Shown here in pieces: positions 17,277-26,313 of a stretch of 51,710 nucleotides of DNA (positions are counted from its first letter, which is position 1; each line of letters begins with the position of its first letter). The notes under the pieces were generated by a model. That model was not told where the DNA came from and made no database searches. It saw nothing but the letters and a program-made list of their open reading frames with translations. Position numbers and translations under genes: made by a program. This DNA is from an uncultured Christensenellaceae bacterium (GTDB taxonomy: Bacteria; Bacillota; Clostridia; Christensenellales; UBA3700), in the NCBI GenBank assembly GCA_944380355.1, contig CALWHJ010000013.1, positions 1 to 51,710 on the forward strand, read 5' to 3'.

Positions 17277-17950
17277 TATATCCTCCTGTTGTTGAGCATA
17301 GTTGTAATTACTGCACCCGCCTCTTCTATGCTCTTAGGTCTTGAAGGCGGTGTGAGTGTTATTTGTCCTCCTGAGGAGATAGCCCTTACGGGCATAGATT
17401 TTTGCAGATTGTCGAGATAATCGTCCACGATAGCCTGTCTTACGCTCTCGTTGGAATAGACGTAGTTTTTGAGAAAACTCTCGTCCGTTGCAAGAGTTTC
17501 GGGAGCCGTATACTCTCTGCAAAGCACTCTGAGAAGTGCTTTTTCGAGGCATTCGTCGTCATAGTGCAAGCTTTGGTCTTTTGCTATTTCGTCCCCTATC
17601 TGTGCGGCAAACCGCTTAGCTACGGGGTAATGCGCGAAAAACTTTGCGACCGTGCTTTTCCAGCCGTCTTTGTCGAATACCGCTTTTTTGTTTTCTTCGG
17701 GAGTGTCCGATGTTTTCTCCCCCTCTTTATCGGGTATTTCGGACGTAGTCTGCGCCGTATTGTCGGTTTGAGTTTGGCTCTCCGATTGCTCTGCCGCAGG
17801 CTCTTGAACGCCGTCTTGAGGGACGGTATCTTTATCTGCAATATCTTCCGTATCCTCACGGACAGGTATATTTTTCTCCTCGGGGATTATTTCCTCGGGA
17901 GCGGGTCGGGCTTGTTGCTCGTTGATTTTTTTATCTTTGTTCTTTTTCAT
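17276..17950 (-). CDS. Scaffolding-type capsid assembly protein
   Basis: Predicted 224 aa. Residues 1-90 are acidic, proline-rich and disordered (E, D, Q, T, P), and residues 95-200 are helical. The C-terminal end is basic and ends LNNRRI. This is the profile of a phage scaffold that guides capsid assembly and is then removed. Position between portal and capsid is the canonical place. It overlaps the portal gene by 20 bases and the capsid gene by one. No protease gene is present in the module. Confidence 0.75.
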   Translation of the reverse strand: MKKNKDKKINEQQARPAPEEIIPEEKNIPVREDTEDIADKDTVPQDGVQEPAAEQSESQTQTDNTAQTTSEIPDKEGEKTSDTPEENKKAVFDKDGWKSTVAKFFAHYPVAKRFAAQIGDEIAKDQSLHYDDECLEKALLRVLCREYTAPETLATDESFLKNYVYSNESVRQAIVDDYLDNLQKSMPVRAISSGGQITLTPPSRPKSIEEAGAVITTMLNNRRI

Positions 17951-19811
17951 TTTGCTCCTCGTATGCCTGCATTCCGCCGTTCATCAGTTTTGCAAGTCTG
18001 TGTTGTTTTATATGTTCGTCGAGTGCGGTTTTTGCCTTATCGTCCTTACTCTCGAGAAGTGCTTTTATATGCTCCTCGATATGCAAATCGTGCTCGTCGT
18101 ATTCGGCTACGGCAAGTTTTGCTTTGCCCGCGTCAAGGTTTTCCTTGAGCGCTTTTTTGCGGTGAGTTTCGTCAGTGTCGCGCGCCGATTCCCAGTTTCC
18201 GAATCCCAAAAGCTCGAGAATTTTTACTTTATTGCGCGCAGATACTTCTCCGTTTTCTCCGTTGAAAATACCCATACGCACGAGTTCGAGTACCATATTT
18301 CTTCTGTTTTCGAGAGTGTCGGTAAGCTCGTTTTCGTTGTCGAATACCAAATCGTCGCTTCTCAAATCGCTCGCGGTAAAATAAGCAAGCTCGACTTCTC
18401 CGTTATCTTCGGAAAATCTCTTCATTCGCTTACCGCTGCAAAACTGTTTGTAAAGCCTCAGCATCTGCTCGCATATACGTTTGACCGCGTTGCGCAAAGA
18501 GGTAGTCGCTATGTTAAGTCTCGTTTCGTCCTGTTCGACGAGCAAGCCTATTGCTTTACCCGACATATTGTTGTAGACGTCCGAGTATTTGCTCAGCTCG
18601 CTCACGCCCGACATAGTGGTAAACTCCGAAAGTATTCTCTCCTCTTCGTACTGAAAATCCACAGGCACTCTTCCCACCTCGAGAAGTCTGGGGGGAGTCG
18701 AGCCCTGACGGTACACAAGCACTTTGCCGGGAGAAAGTCCCTCGTCTTCGAGATTATCGGTATCTATCGAGCCGTCCTCTACGGTCAGCACGCCCATAGC
18801 CAGTCTGTTCATAAACTCGTGTTTTCTGTTTTTGACCGCGTTGTAAGCCCTCTGCAAAGGAATAAGTCTTTCGATAATGCTGGTACCGTAAAAACAGCCT
18901 ATTTTGTCGAGACAAATCGTCTTTGTAAAAGGATATCCTCTGACGTCGTTAGTTTCGTTGATATAGGGCAAATCTCCGTAGTAAAGAAGTTGGTCGCCCG
19001 CGACGATGACGAGTTCTCCGTCGGGTTTTTCGCCGGTCGGCTTGGTGTATCTTTCGATTACTATGCACATATCGTGCGCAACGCTGTCTATCATATTGGG
19101 AAGCGTAGCATTGTAGCCCAGTCCTCCGCCAATCTGCGCATTGTCGAGAGAAAAGACGTTGACGTCCTCTCCTTTAACGTCCGCGCCCCAGAGGTTTTTG
19201 ACCTCGTCCACGTGATAGGCTTTTGCGTGAATAATGCTTTGACAGTCTTCGAGTTTATCGGTAGTAAGACAGTCGGGAAAGAGTTCGTAAGGCGGTACGA
19301 CGCTTATTTCGACGTCCCCTTCTTTTACTCTCTTTTTGTTTTTATCCACGCCGACAGTTCTGCCCTTATCGGGAGACCAAACGGTCTTAAAGAAGCAGGT
19401 TCCCGTAACTTCGCTCCACGTAGAGGCGGTATTGAGCAGAGTTGCGAGGTTATTTTCTTCGCACAGAGCCTTGATAATCTGCGTAGACAGTTTTGCCGTC
19501 TGTACGTCGCTGTCGTCTCCGCTGAAAGGTCTTACGCTGACGCCGCACTTGAGGCGGTTGAGTTTGGAAAGTCGGGTTTCGACGATTGCCGCGATATGGT
19601 TGTAGACTTCTCTCTCCTGCCAGTAATACTGTTTGCCGTACTGTTCGATATCTCCTACGGGAGAGATTTCGGCATACTGATTGCCGTTGTAGAAGTTCAT
19701 ATTAAGACGCCACTGAAGTTCGAGGGGTTTTCTCTCCTCTCGTCTTTGCAAAAAGTCTTTTCTGACCTCGCTGACAATCTCCTCTTTGAATTTGTCGTAA
19801 TTTTTCTTCAT
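17931..19811 (-). CDS. Portal protein (P22-like)
   Basis: Predicted 626 aa. The dodecameric portal is the DNA entry channel of the head and anchors terminase. Features include MKKNYDKFKEEIVSEVRKD, the RLNMNFYNGNQYAEISP segment near 35-50, EREVYNHIAAIVETRLSKL, a VVPPYELFPD strand region, and a helical stem (about 290-345). The C-terminus ends in charged helices (EEHIKALLESKDDK). Size and motifs fit the P22/podovirus-type portal family rather than SPP1-like ones. It starts 4 bases into the end of the zinc protein gene and ends inside the scaffold gene. Confidence 0.85.
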   Translation of the reverse strand: MKKNYDKFKEEIVSEVRKDFLQRREERKPLELQWRLNMNFYNGNQYAEISPVGDIEQYGKQYYWQEREVYNHIAAIVETRLSKLNRLKCGVSVRPFSGDDSDVQTAKLSTQIIKALCEENNLATLLNTASTWSEVTGTCFFKTVWSPDKGRTVGVDKNKKRVKEGDVEISVVPPYELFPDCLTTDKLEDCQSIIHAKAYHVDEVKNLWGADVKGEDVNVFSLDNAQIGGGLGYNATLPNMIDSVAHDMCIVIERYTKPTGEKPDGELVIVAGDQLLYYGDLPYINETNDVRGYPFTKTICLDKIGCFYGTSIIERLIPLQRAYNAVKNRKHEFMNRLAMGVLTVEDGSIDTDNLEDEGLSPGKVLVYRQGSTPPRLLEVGRVPVDFQYEEERILSEFTTMSGVSELSKYSDVYNNMSGKAIGLLVEQDETRLNIATTSLRNAVKRICEQMLRLYKQFCSGKRMKRFSEDNGEVELAYFTASDLRSDDLVFDNENELTDTLENRRNMVLELVRMGIFNGENGEVSARNKVKILELLGFGNWESARDTDETHRKKALKENLDAGKAKLAVAEYDEHDLHIEEHIKALLESKDDKAKTALDEHIKQHRLAKLMNGGMQAYEEQNEKEQR

Positions 19812-20005
19812 TTTTCATCTCCCTTTTTTACGGGTACGCGTTTATAAATCGCGCCTGCCTCTTTGAAAAAAGCTCTCATACACTTATCGCAGAGGTTGAG
19901 GTAGCTTCTCTTTTCCGTTTCGTCGGGAACGACGGAATAATGTGCGCGTTCAGGGCAAGTACCCATATCGCATTTAAGGTTGGTTGTCTGAATAATTATC
20001 TTCAT
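19808..20005 (-). CDS. Small zinc-ribbon phage protein
   Basis: Predicted 65 aa. CDMGTCPERAHY near the N-terminus and LNLCDKCMRAFF in the middle supply four cysteines (C12, C17, C39, C42), plus H22, a probable zinc site. It is embedded between the small-terminase-like gene (32-base overlap) and the portal gene (4-base overlap). Proteins like this occur beside terminases, but I cannot assign a role. Confidence 0.65.
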   Translation of the reverse strand: MKIIIQTTNLKCDMGTCPERAHYSVVPDETEKRSYLNLCDKCMRAFFKEAGAIYKRVPVKKGDEK

Positions 20006-20273
20006 TTTTCTCTCCTTCAGTAAAATCGTTTAACTGGGCAATAAGCCTCAGTTTGAGCTGTTGCAATTGACTGTCGCTGAGCGAAGCGAGATTACGGGAG
20101 GGGTCGTCGTCCATCTCGGCGTAAACCTTAACCGCGCTCATATCGGGCGGGAAGTGTTTGGTAGTAATCTTACGTTTGAGAAGTTCGTTGTCGCCCGAGT
20201 ACTCTTCTGTAATCTCCTGTATCTCATAGCCCGTCGCTTTGCGGAACACGGCTCTTTCTATTTCTTCATTCAC
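19974..20273 (-). CDS. Small-terminase-like C-terminal fragment
   Basis: Predicted 99 aa. VFRKATGYEIQEITEEYS followed by KRKITTKHFPPDMSAVKVY closely resembles the C-terminal half of small terminase subunits (pattern 'RKALGY..EE......K.VTK...PD..A..FWL'). The N-terminal DNA-binding helix-turn-helix is absent, and the gene lies after, not before, the large subunit. It may be a truncated or reduced small terminase that has lost pac recognition, or a homologous accessory. That reading is inference from a remembered motif. Confidence 0.55.
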   Translation of the reverse strand: MNEEIERAVFRKATGYEIQEITEEYSGDNELLKRKITTKHFPPDMSAVKVYAEMDDDPSRNLASLSDSQLQQLKLRLIAQLNDFTEGEKNEDNYSDNQP

Positions 20274-20285
20274 AATATCCTCCCA

Positions 20286-21722
20286 TCAGAGAGATTTGTT
20301 TTTTCGCCGCGAAGAAAGCTGTTTGATAAGCTTTTGTTTATCCTTTTGAATTACGGTGGGTAGCGGCGCGGGAAGCTTAGCCGCTTTAGGTTTTGCGGCG
20401 AGATAATAACGGAGTGCGTCAAGCGCGTGGTCGTCTTTTTTAATAGGTTTATCTCCCTTTCCCCACCAGTAAGTTTTCAGCTCGCGTATAAGGTTGGTAC
20501 AACACGAGAAGATTTTGATTTTGTCCGCCGTGAAATAACTTTTGACCTGAGCGATACCCGAGAAAAGCTGTTTGTCGACGTTGGTATTGACGAGTATGCC
20601 TCTATCGTAGAAGAGTTCGGATACGCTTTTAGCCGAAGCGAGAGTATGCTGGTCGGCCGCACTGTCGATTAGAGCTGTAAGTCTGCCCTTTGCGTCGGTG
20701 TGCCAGTTGAGCTTATGAGCTAGTTCCTTAATTTTTTGCGCGTGGTAGTCTACGTCTTTTCCCGCCATATACCATTCCCCGACCACGTATACGGTACCGT
20801 CGTAGTCCGTCGCAAAAAACAGACAGGCAAGCGGATTGTTAAGACCCGGGTCGATAGAGATTTCGTCCTGCCATTCGAAAGGCACGTCAAAAGGTTGGAT
20901 GACATGCCTTGATTGTTCGAACTCTTTATAGACCATACCCTCTGCTTCGCAGAATCTTCCGTAGCGTCTTGAAGACAGCGTTTCTTCGTCCAGACACTTT
21001 GAAAGGGCTTCGACTTCGGATTTATCCAGAAAGGGATTATCCGCCCATTCGATATGTTCGTGCCATACTTCTTTGTCGTCTTTTGAATTGAGATAAATCT
21101 CGTCATACACCCACGTGAGACCTTTGAGAGGCGTCATCGTACCCCAGATATCTCCTACCCGGTCGATAACTCTCATACGGCATTCGTCGTAAATATCCTT
21201 CGGCGGCTCTTCGTCAAACCACACGAAGTCCAGCGACGTACCCTGAAACTTTTCTCTGCCCTGGTCGCAGCTTTTGAACGAAACCTTTGACAGTCCGCCG
21301 AATACGTTGCGGATAAGCACGTAATCGATGATACCGTACTCAGCCGACGATTTTTTGCCCGAAGACATCACTACGTCGGCAATCCATTCGGGGCGCAGAT
21401 AACTCATAAACTTGCTTTGCGCGACGTCTCTCTGCACCTCGTAGGACAGCGAAACAATCCAGCCCGATACGTCTTTTCTGTTTTGCCTGTAAGGGTGAAT
21501 ACCTCTCGCCCACCATACCGCTTCGACCGCACCGCACTCAGTTTTTCCGCTTCTGTTACCGCCGAAGACCCAGCGGTTACGGCAGAGGCACTTGTGAAAC
21601 GCGAGCTGTTTTTCGTGTACTTTTTCTCCTGTGTTGTAATGCGACAATTTGTCGCCGTCAAGCCTTTTTTCCTGTTCTTTTTCAATGGCAAGTATTCTGC
21701 CGAGTAATTGCTTTTCCGTCAT
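20286..21722 (-). CDS. terL: Terminase large subunit
   Basis: Predicted 478 aa. The ATPase-nuclease motor packages DNA into the prohead. Walker A is GGNRSGKT (54-61) and Walker B VWFDEE (167-172). The RNase-H-like nuclease has D291 (SIDPG), D353 (LIDSAAD) and the D430/D431/D435 cluster (KKDDHALDALRYY). All key residues are intact. No clear ribosome site precedes the ATG, and no good sigma-A promoter is seen on this strand in 21723-21825, so transcription may need an activator. It is the first gene of the module. Confidence 0.93.
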   Translation of the reverse strand: MTEKQLLGRILAIEKEQEKRLDGDKLSHYNTGEKVHEKQLAFHKCLCRNRWVFGGNRSGKTECGAVEAVWWARGIHPYRQNRKDVSGWIVSLSYEVQRDVAQSKFMSYLRPEWIADVVMSSGKKSSAEYGIIDYVLIRNVFGGLSKVSFKSCDQGREKFQGTSLDFVWFDEEPPKDIYDECRMRVIDRVGDIWGTMTPLKGLTWVYDEIYLNSKDDKEVWHEHIEWADNPFLDKSEVEALSKCLDEETLSSRRYGRFCEAEGMVYKEFEQSRHVIQPFDVPFEWQDEISIDPGLNNPLACLFFATDYDGTVYVVGEWYMAGKDVDYHAQKIKELAHKLNWHTDAKGRLTALIDSAADQHTLASAKSVSELFYDRGILVNTNVDKQLFSGIAQVKSYFTADKIKIFSCCTNLIRELKTYWWGKGDKPIKKDDHALDALRYYLAAKPKAAKLPAPLPTVIQKDKQKLIKQLSSRRKNKSL

Positions 21723-21771
21723 AATTCGTCACAATAAATACACTTTTTTTCATTTTGCTGGTCGAATTGTA

Positions 21772-21800
21772 TTGTAAAAATAATAAATGTAGAATATAAT
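21772..21800 (+). promoter_or_regulatory. Promoter of the secreted membrane-anchored protein gene
   Basis: TTGTAA (21772-21777), a 17-base spacer and a perfect TATAAT (21795-21800) lie 25 bases before the ATG at 21826. It points away from the phage module. Confidence 0.75.
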
Positions 21801-21825
21801 TAAGATAATAAAGAGCGAGGTTTGT

Positions 21826-22578
21826 ATGAAAAAACTGATACTTGTTACGCTTCTACTCGTATTTATAATGATACCGTTTACCATAGGCGGTACGGTACTT
21901 GCCGAGGAAGAAGGCAAACTCTATTATTACACTAAGGACGAAATACCGGCATTTGCCAATCCCGACGATACGAACGCTATCTTCTATATACCTGCGACTT
22001 ACGCATATCAATTCAATTCGGAAGTAACCGGCAAAGACGTTATCAGCATTAGCTACAACGGTATCGACTGCTATATAAAAAAGGAGCGCCATAACTCTAA
22101 CCACGTGATAAAGCTCGACTGGCAGGGTAATTATTTTTATACGATAAACTTCGATATTACTTCAAGCGACTCCACCATAAATATCTATGTCGATAATACC
22201 GTCACCGAGAGCAATCCCTGCTCTCCCGCCTCCGTAACCATAAACAAAGTTTACAGCTATCACAAGATAGACAACACATACTATTTTTATATCAACTATA
22301 AGTACGGTTCGTTCCCCGAAGACGACGGCTATATCAAAGTATCCGATACTTCCTTAAGCGGTTTTACCTCTGCGTCGGTACCTCAGAATCCCCATTATGT
22401 AGAGGAAACCAAACCCGAAACTCCCGAGGAAGGCAACCCTTCGGGCGATAATCCCGACGGAATAGTAGAGCCTACCAACAATCTCGAGAGATATATCCTT
22501 ATAGCGGTGATAGCAGTACTTTGCGTAGTAATCGTTGTGCTTGTATTTTTGCCCAACAAAAACCGCAAGTCCAACTAA
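21826..22578 (+). CDS. Secreted protein with C-terminal membrane anchor, unknown function
   Basis: Predicted 250 aa. An N-terminal signal peptide (MKKLILVTLLLVFIMIPF, cleavage near VLAEE) precedes an extracellular, beta-rich domain of about 160 residues with many Tyr, Asn and Asp (for example HVIKLDWQGNYFYTINFD). A Pro/Glu linker (KPETPEEGNP) follows, then a single C-terminal helix (YILIAVIAVLCVVIVVLV) and a basic tail NKNRKSN. It is thus exported and anchored to the outside of the membrane. No LPXTG is present. It is divergent from terL with its own promoter and terminator. Two cysteines near residues 85 and 130 could pair. No family recognised. Confidence 0.75.
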   Translation: MKKLILVTLLLVFIMIPFTIGGTVLAEEEGKLYYYTKDEIPAFANPDDTNAIFYIPATYAYQFNSEVTGKDVISISYNGIDCYIKKERHNSNHVIKLDWQGNYFYTINFDITSSDSTINIYVDNTVTESNPCSPASVTINKVYSYHKIDNTYYFYINYKYGSFPEDDGYIKVSDTSLSGFTSASVPQNPHYVEETKPETPEEGNPSGDNPDGIVEPTNNLERYILIAVIAVLCVVIVVLVFLPNKNRKSN

Positions 22579-22630
22579 AACCGACTAATCTCTTTTCGCT
22601 CAAAACGTAACAATTTGTATTTTATACAAA

Positions 22631-22660
22631 AAGCCGTATTCTTACGGCTTTATTTTTTTT
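22631..22660. terminator. Bidirectional terminator
   Basis: AAGCCGTA / TACGGCTT stem (22631-22650) with a 4-base loop. A T run follows on the plus strand (22651-22660) and an A run sits on the other side. It serves the plus gene ending at 22578 and the convergent regulator ending at 22705. Confidence 0.88.
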
Positions 22661-22704
22661 ACCTCAAAGGCATTCTTCTTCAGCTATACTCCATCAATTC
22701 TCCG

Positions 22705-23274
22705 TCAATTCTCCGCAAGGCTTTCGCCTACGGCGTTTGTCGCAAGCACCCCCGCAACCGCGCAGGCAAGTTTTTTGATTTTGCCGTTGACGGTATTTTC
22801 CTGTCGGGCGCAATTCTTTTCGAGTTGCCAAGAGTGTGTTTCGTTTAGTCTTACAAACAATGCGTCCCTTCCGTATCGCTTGTCCAGCCACTCCTCGTCA
22901 TACCCTTTAGACTTGCATATCGCAGAAAAAGACTTGAGGGCAAAGGCATAACGCCTGAATACAGTCCTCAGACAAATTCCCAGATTTTTGGCGATGTCTT
23001 CAAACGAAGTTTTTTTCAAATACTTAAGTTCGAGGACTTCCCTGTACTTGGGTTTGAGGTCTTGAAGCGTGTTGTCCACTATCACTTTAGCGTTTATCAA
23101 AGCCTCCTTGCGTTTGTTGTTGTCGATAATTTTTTGCATCAGGTCTAGCGTATTGCCCGCATAAGAAAAACTGCCGAGTGCAAGCGACATTGTGTAAGAA
23201 TCTATCGACTTGACTATCTTGGGCAGTATTCTGTAGGACGCGAGCAAACTTTTGGACCACGTCTCTTGATTCAT
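22705..23274 (-). CDS. Sigma-region-4-like (ArpU-type) transcriptional regulator
   Basis: Predicted 189 aa. The middle reads LKPKYREVLELKYLKKTSFED then IAKNLGICLRTVFRRYAFAL, a region-4 helix-turn-helix like those of extracytoplasmic sigma factors and phage ArpU/DUF1492 late regulators. There is no region 2, so it is likely an activator rather than a full sigma factor. The tail contains basic and hydrophobic stretches. The ribosome site GGAGG (23282-23286) is 7 bases from the ATG at 23274 and 4 from one at 23277; earlier in-frame ATGs are unlikely. It may control the phage head module ending 1 kb away, but this is inference. It has its own promoter. Confidence 0.7.
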   Translation of the reverse strand: MNQETWSKSLLASYRILPKIVKSIDSYTMSLALGSFSYAGNTLDLMQKIIDNNKRKEALINAKVIVDNTLQDLKPKYREVLELKYLKKTSFEDIAKNLGICLRTVFRRYAFALKSFSAICKSKGYDEEWLDKRYGRDALFVRLNETHSWQLEKNCARQENTVNGKIKKLACAVAGVLATNAVGESLAEN

Positions 23275-23298
23275 CATATCACCTCCGTTTACACTCAA

Positions 23299-23328
23299 AG
23301 TATATTACAGACGGTTAGACAAAAGCAA
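23299..23328 (-). promoter_or_regulatory. Probable promoter of the sigma-region-4-like gene
   Basis: The minus strand reads TTGCTT (23323-23328), an 18-base spacer and TATACT (23299-23304), about 25 bases upstream of the start. Beyond it, 23329-23740 is AT-rich spacer with no recognised gene or structure. Confidence 0.5.
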
Positions 23329-23733
23329 TCTTTTGTGACAATTTTATGAACATTTGTTTGCATTTTTTCGTAAAATTTTCAAAAAAGCCCTTTCTTGGGA
23401 AAAATTTTGGACAATTGATGTAAAATTGATAAAATTCAGTTATTGTTTTAGAAAATATATTTCTCTTGTATTTGCTTTATCTTTGCCTATCCCAAAAACA
23501 AACAATATCATTATCATCTCCCCGCTTCTTTGAACACAACTTTTTTATACCCCTTTACACTTATCTGCAAAGTTATCGTCAAAGCTCATTCTTTGCGCTC
23601 ATTCTCTCCGCTTTACCTAAGGACTATTCGGATAAAATTACAATATAAAATTCCGATAAATAAAAATAATTTCTTACGCTTAAATTTCAGACTCCTATAT
23701 GCAGACGCTTGTATGCCGGAATAGATTTTTATA

Positions 23734-23766
23734 AAAAAAACAAGGCGCACCTAAAAGGCACGCCTT
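23734..23766 (-). terminator. Terminator of the topoisomerase operon
   Basis: AAGGCG / CGCCTT outer stem with inner GCA-CC and GG-related pairing (23742-23766). A T-rich run on the minus strand follows (23733-23741). It lies 20 bases past the subunit A stop. Confidence 0.8.
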
Positions 23767-23785
23767 ATATAATTTTACTGTTTAT

Positions 23786-26266
23786 TTAATCAATAATATT
23801 GTGTCGTTTACAATCGCCTATCGTAAGAATATTTTTATCCTTAGACACAATCTTTATGATATTCTTGCCCTTGTTGGCTCTGTCTTCGATACCTATCTGC
23901 TCGGTGTTGACGCTCTTGACTTCACCGTTGGGAAGCACTACCGCAAAATCGTAAGGCTCTGTCACGACGTCGATAAATACGCATTCTCCCGCCTTTGTAT
24001 CGAAAATCTTGTTGCCCTTTGCCATTCTCATTCTCGGCTCGATAGTACCCAATATCACGCGCTTTGCAAAACCGCTGTCGAGTACGCTGATAATTTCGCC
24101 GTTGCCGTCGGTATGCGTAGCAAACAGCAGACTGTCGTCATCGTCAAAGCGCATCAGCTTTACGCCTCCCGCTTTTCTGCCCTGCGTAGGTATATCGTCA
24201 TAAGATACCAAAGCCATACCGTTTTGCGTAACAGACAAAATATATCCTCTCGCTTCTCTCGTGCCGTCGTCCACCTGAGGAGGAGTTACGAGTTCTACGG
24301 CAGCAATTCTGTCGTCTTCGTCCTTGAAAGTCATTGCCGTAGTCAACGATTTCTTGTCAAAAGTAAATTCTTCGAGGTCGACGTATTTTGCCATACCCAT
24401 ACGGGTAACTATGAGCATCTTCTTGTCTTTGACTTCTTTTTCGTCGAAAATCTGCACGAATACGTCGTCGCTGTCCACTTTCGCAAACTTATTTACGCTC
24501 ATACCGCGTGACTTCCACTTATCCTCGCCGAGTGCCGATACGGGGAACGTAACCGCATTGCCCTTTACGGTTATGCCAAACAGCATACCTTCGCTGTCCG
24601 TCTTTATGACTTTCTTTGACAAGTCCTGAGGATTGCAGTTGACGATACTCTTGGATGCGAGATTGTATCCTTTATCCGGCACGAATTTTACGTTGCCGTT
24701 GTAATGCAATACTACGTATCCGTCTTTTTTGATTTTTGCATTGAGGTCTACTTCCACGTCGGCAATCATACTCTCGTGTACGATTTCGCTAAGGCGCGGC
24801 GTAGGATATTTCTTTTTGATTTCGAGCAGTTCTTTTTTGACTACTGTATACTGACGTGCTTTTGAATTTGTTATCGCAGTAAGATAACTTATCTTTTCAA
24901 GCAACTCTTTCTGCTCTTCGAGCATCTTGTTTATATCTAGTTTGTTCAGACGTTTCAAAGGAATATCCAGTACGGCTATGGCTTGCTTTTCCGTCAAGTC
25001 AAAACGCATACGCAATCTGTCCTTTGCTTCCTGATAAGTCTTGCTGTCGAGGACGATATCCACTACTTCGCGGATATTGTTGACTGCTTTGAGAAGACCT
25101 TCGAGGATATGCTCTCTCTTTTCCGCTACGTCGAGGTCGTATTTGCTTCGTCTGTAAATGACTTCGCGCTGAAACTCCACATAGTGTTTGATTATATCCA
25201 ACAGTCCCAGCTGCATAGGACGGTTGTTGACGATAGCCGTCATATTCGCGCTGAAGTTGCATTGCAAATCCGTCTTTTTCAAAAGAAGCGCAATCATCGT
25301 ATCGGGGTCGGCGTCTTTTTTGAGTTTTATCACGCAGCGCATACCCGTTCTGTCCGATTCGTCGACTATATCCTGAATATTACCGAACAAATCCTTGTTG
25401 TTTTCTCTCAGTTCGTTAATTCTGGCCAGAAGTACGGCTTTATTTACCTGATAGGGAATTTCCGTAACGACTATATTTGTTCTTTCCCCTTCTTTTTCGG
25501 TATGGATTTTTGCTCTGACGACGATTCTGCCCCTACCCGTCGAGTATGCGTCGTATATACCTTGATTGTCTACGATTATACCGCCCGTAGGGAAATCGGG
25601 CGCGGGTATGTACTTCATCATCTCTTCGAGAGTGATGTCTTTGTTTTCGATATACGCGACTATACCGTCGATAGCTTCGCCCAAGTTGTGAGTAGGGATA
25701 TTTGTCGCAAGGCCTACGGCTATGCCGTTTGCGCCGTTGACGAGAAGATTAGGCACTCTCGAAGGTAAAAGCTCCGGCTCTTCGAGAGAGTCGTCGAAGT
25801 TGAGCGTCATAGGTACGGTATCTTTGTCGAGGTCTCTGAGCATTTCGAGCGCAAAAGGCGTCATTCTCGCTTCGGTATATCTCATTGCCGCCGCGCTGTC
25901 GCCGTCCACGCTTCCGAAGTTACCGTGACCGTCAACAAGCAACATTCTCGTATTGAAAGGCTGAGCGAGTTTTACCATCGCGCCGTATACCGAGCTGTCG
26001 CCGTGAGGGTGATACTTACCCAGACAGTCACCGACGATACGCGCCGATTTACGGTGAGGCTTGTCCGGCGTAGTGCCCAGTTCCAGCATCGTATATAGTA
26101 TTCTTCTCTGCACGGGCTTGAGACCGTCCTCTACTCTCGGCAATGCTCTGTCGAGAATAACGTATTCGCTGTACGGCAACATAGAATCGTGCAGTACCTG
26201 TTCGAATGTACCGTCGATAATCTTGGAATTGTCCACCGTTTCTTCTGTTTTTTTGTTCTTTGCCAT
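23786..26266 (-). CDS. gyrA/parC: DNA gyrase / topoisomerase IV subunit A
   Basis: Predicted 826 aa. The DNA-cleaving subunit of a type IIA topoisomerase changes DNA supercoiling with ATP. The catalytic tyrosine is Y130 in [13 protein letters not shown]. The breakage-reunion domain includes [18 protein letters not shown] and [13 protein letters not shown]. The C-terminal domain has beta-pinwheel blades; a GyrA-box-like [12 protein letters not shown] is present but lacks a perfect QRRGGKG. Hence GyrA or ParC cannot be settled by eye. At the position of E. coli GyrA D87 this protein has G95 ([10 protein letters not shown]). It follows subunit B by 47 bases on the same strand, so they form an operon. 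Confidence 0.95.
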   Translation of the reverse strand: MAKNKKTEETVDNSKIIDGTFEQVLHDSMLPYSEYVILDRALPRVEDGLKPVQRRILYTMLELGTTPDKPHRKSARIVGDCLGKYHPHGDSSVYGAMVKLAQPFNTRMLLVDGHGNFGSVDGDSAAAMRYTEARMTPFALEMLRDLDKDTVPMTLNFDDSLEEPELLPSRVPNLLVNGANGIAVGLATNIPTHNLGEAIDGIVAYIENKDITLEEMMKYIPAPDFPTGGIIVDNQGIYDAYSTGRGRIVVRAKIHTEKEGERTNIVVTEIPYQVNKAVLLARINELRENNKDLFGNIQDIVDESDRTGMRCVIKLKKDADPDTMIALLLKKTDLQCNFSANMTAIVNNRPMQLGLLDIIKHYVEFQREVIYRRSKYDLDVAEKREHILEGLLKAVNNIREVVDIVLDSKTYQEAKDRLRMRFDLTEKQAIAVLDIPLKRLNKLDINKMLEEQKELLEKISYLTAITNSKARQYTVVKKELLEIKKKYPTPRLSEIVHESMIADVEVDLNAKIKKDGYVVLHYNGNVKFVPDKGYNLASKSIVNCNPQDLSKKVIKTDSEGMLFGITVKGNAVTFPVSALGEDKWKSRGMSVNKFAKVDSDDVFVQIFDEKEVKDKKMLIVTRMGMAKYVDLEEFTFDKKSLTTAMTFKDEDDRIAAVELVTPPQVDDGTREARGYILSVTQNGMALVSYDDIPTQGRKAGGVKLMRFDDDDSLLFATHTDGNGEIISVLDSGFAKRVILGTIEPRMRMAKGNKIFDTKAGECVFIDVVTEPYDFAVVLPNGEVKSVNTEQIGIEDRANKGKNIIKIVSKDKNILTIGDCKRHNIID

Positions 26267-26313
26267 ATTTATCCTTATTTTGATATAGGTTTTGATATAC
26301 GCTATGCGTATTA

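Larger units (their letters stand above)
11626..21722 (-). mobile_element. Phage head-and-packaging module (prophage remnant or domesticated particle system)
   Basis: About 10 kb of tightly packed, same-strand genes runs in the order large terminase, small-terminase-like, zinc protein, portal, scaffold, major capsid, small protein, connector, gp10-like protein, small protein, 44-aa peptide, coiled-coil protein, BhlA holin, second holin. Frames are intact, many overlap by 1-22 bases, and terminase catalytic residues are preserved. No integrase, repressor, replication, tape measure, tail fibre or endolysin gene is found in it or nearby, and no attachment-site repeats were noticed. The module ends in a terminator before murC. 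The order resembles short-tailed P22-like phages. Confidence 0.85.

Noticed and set aside
17922..19847. Long open frame on the plus strand opposite the portal gene
   Set aside because: It mirrors the codon pattern of the portal gene, has no ribosome site and no recognisable protein features.
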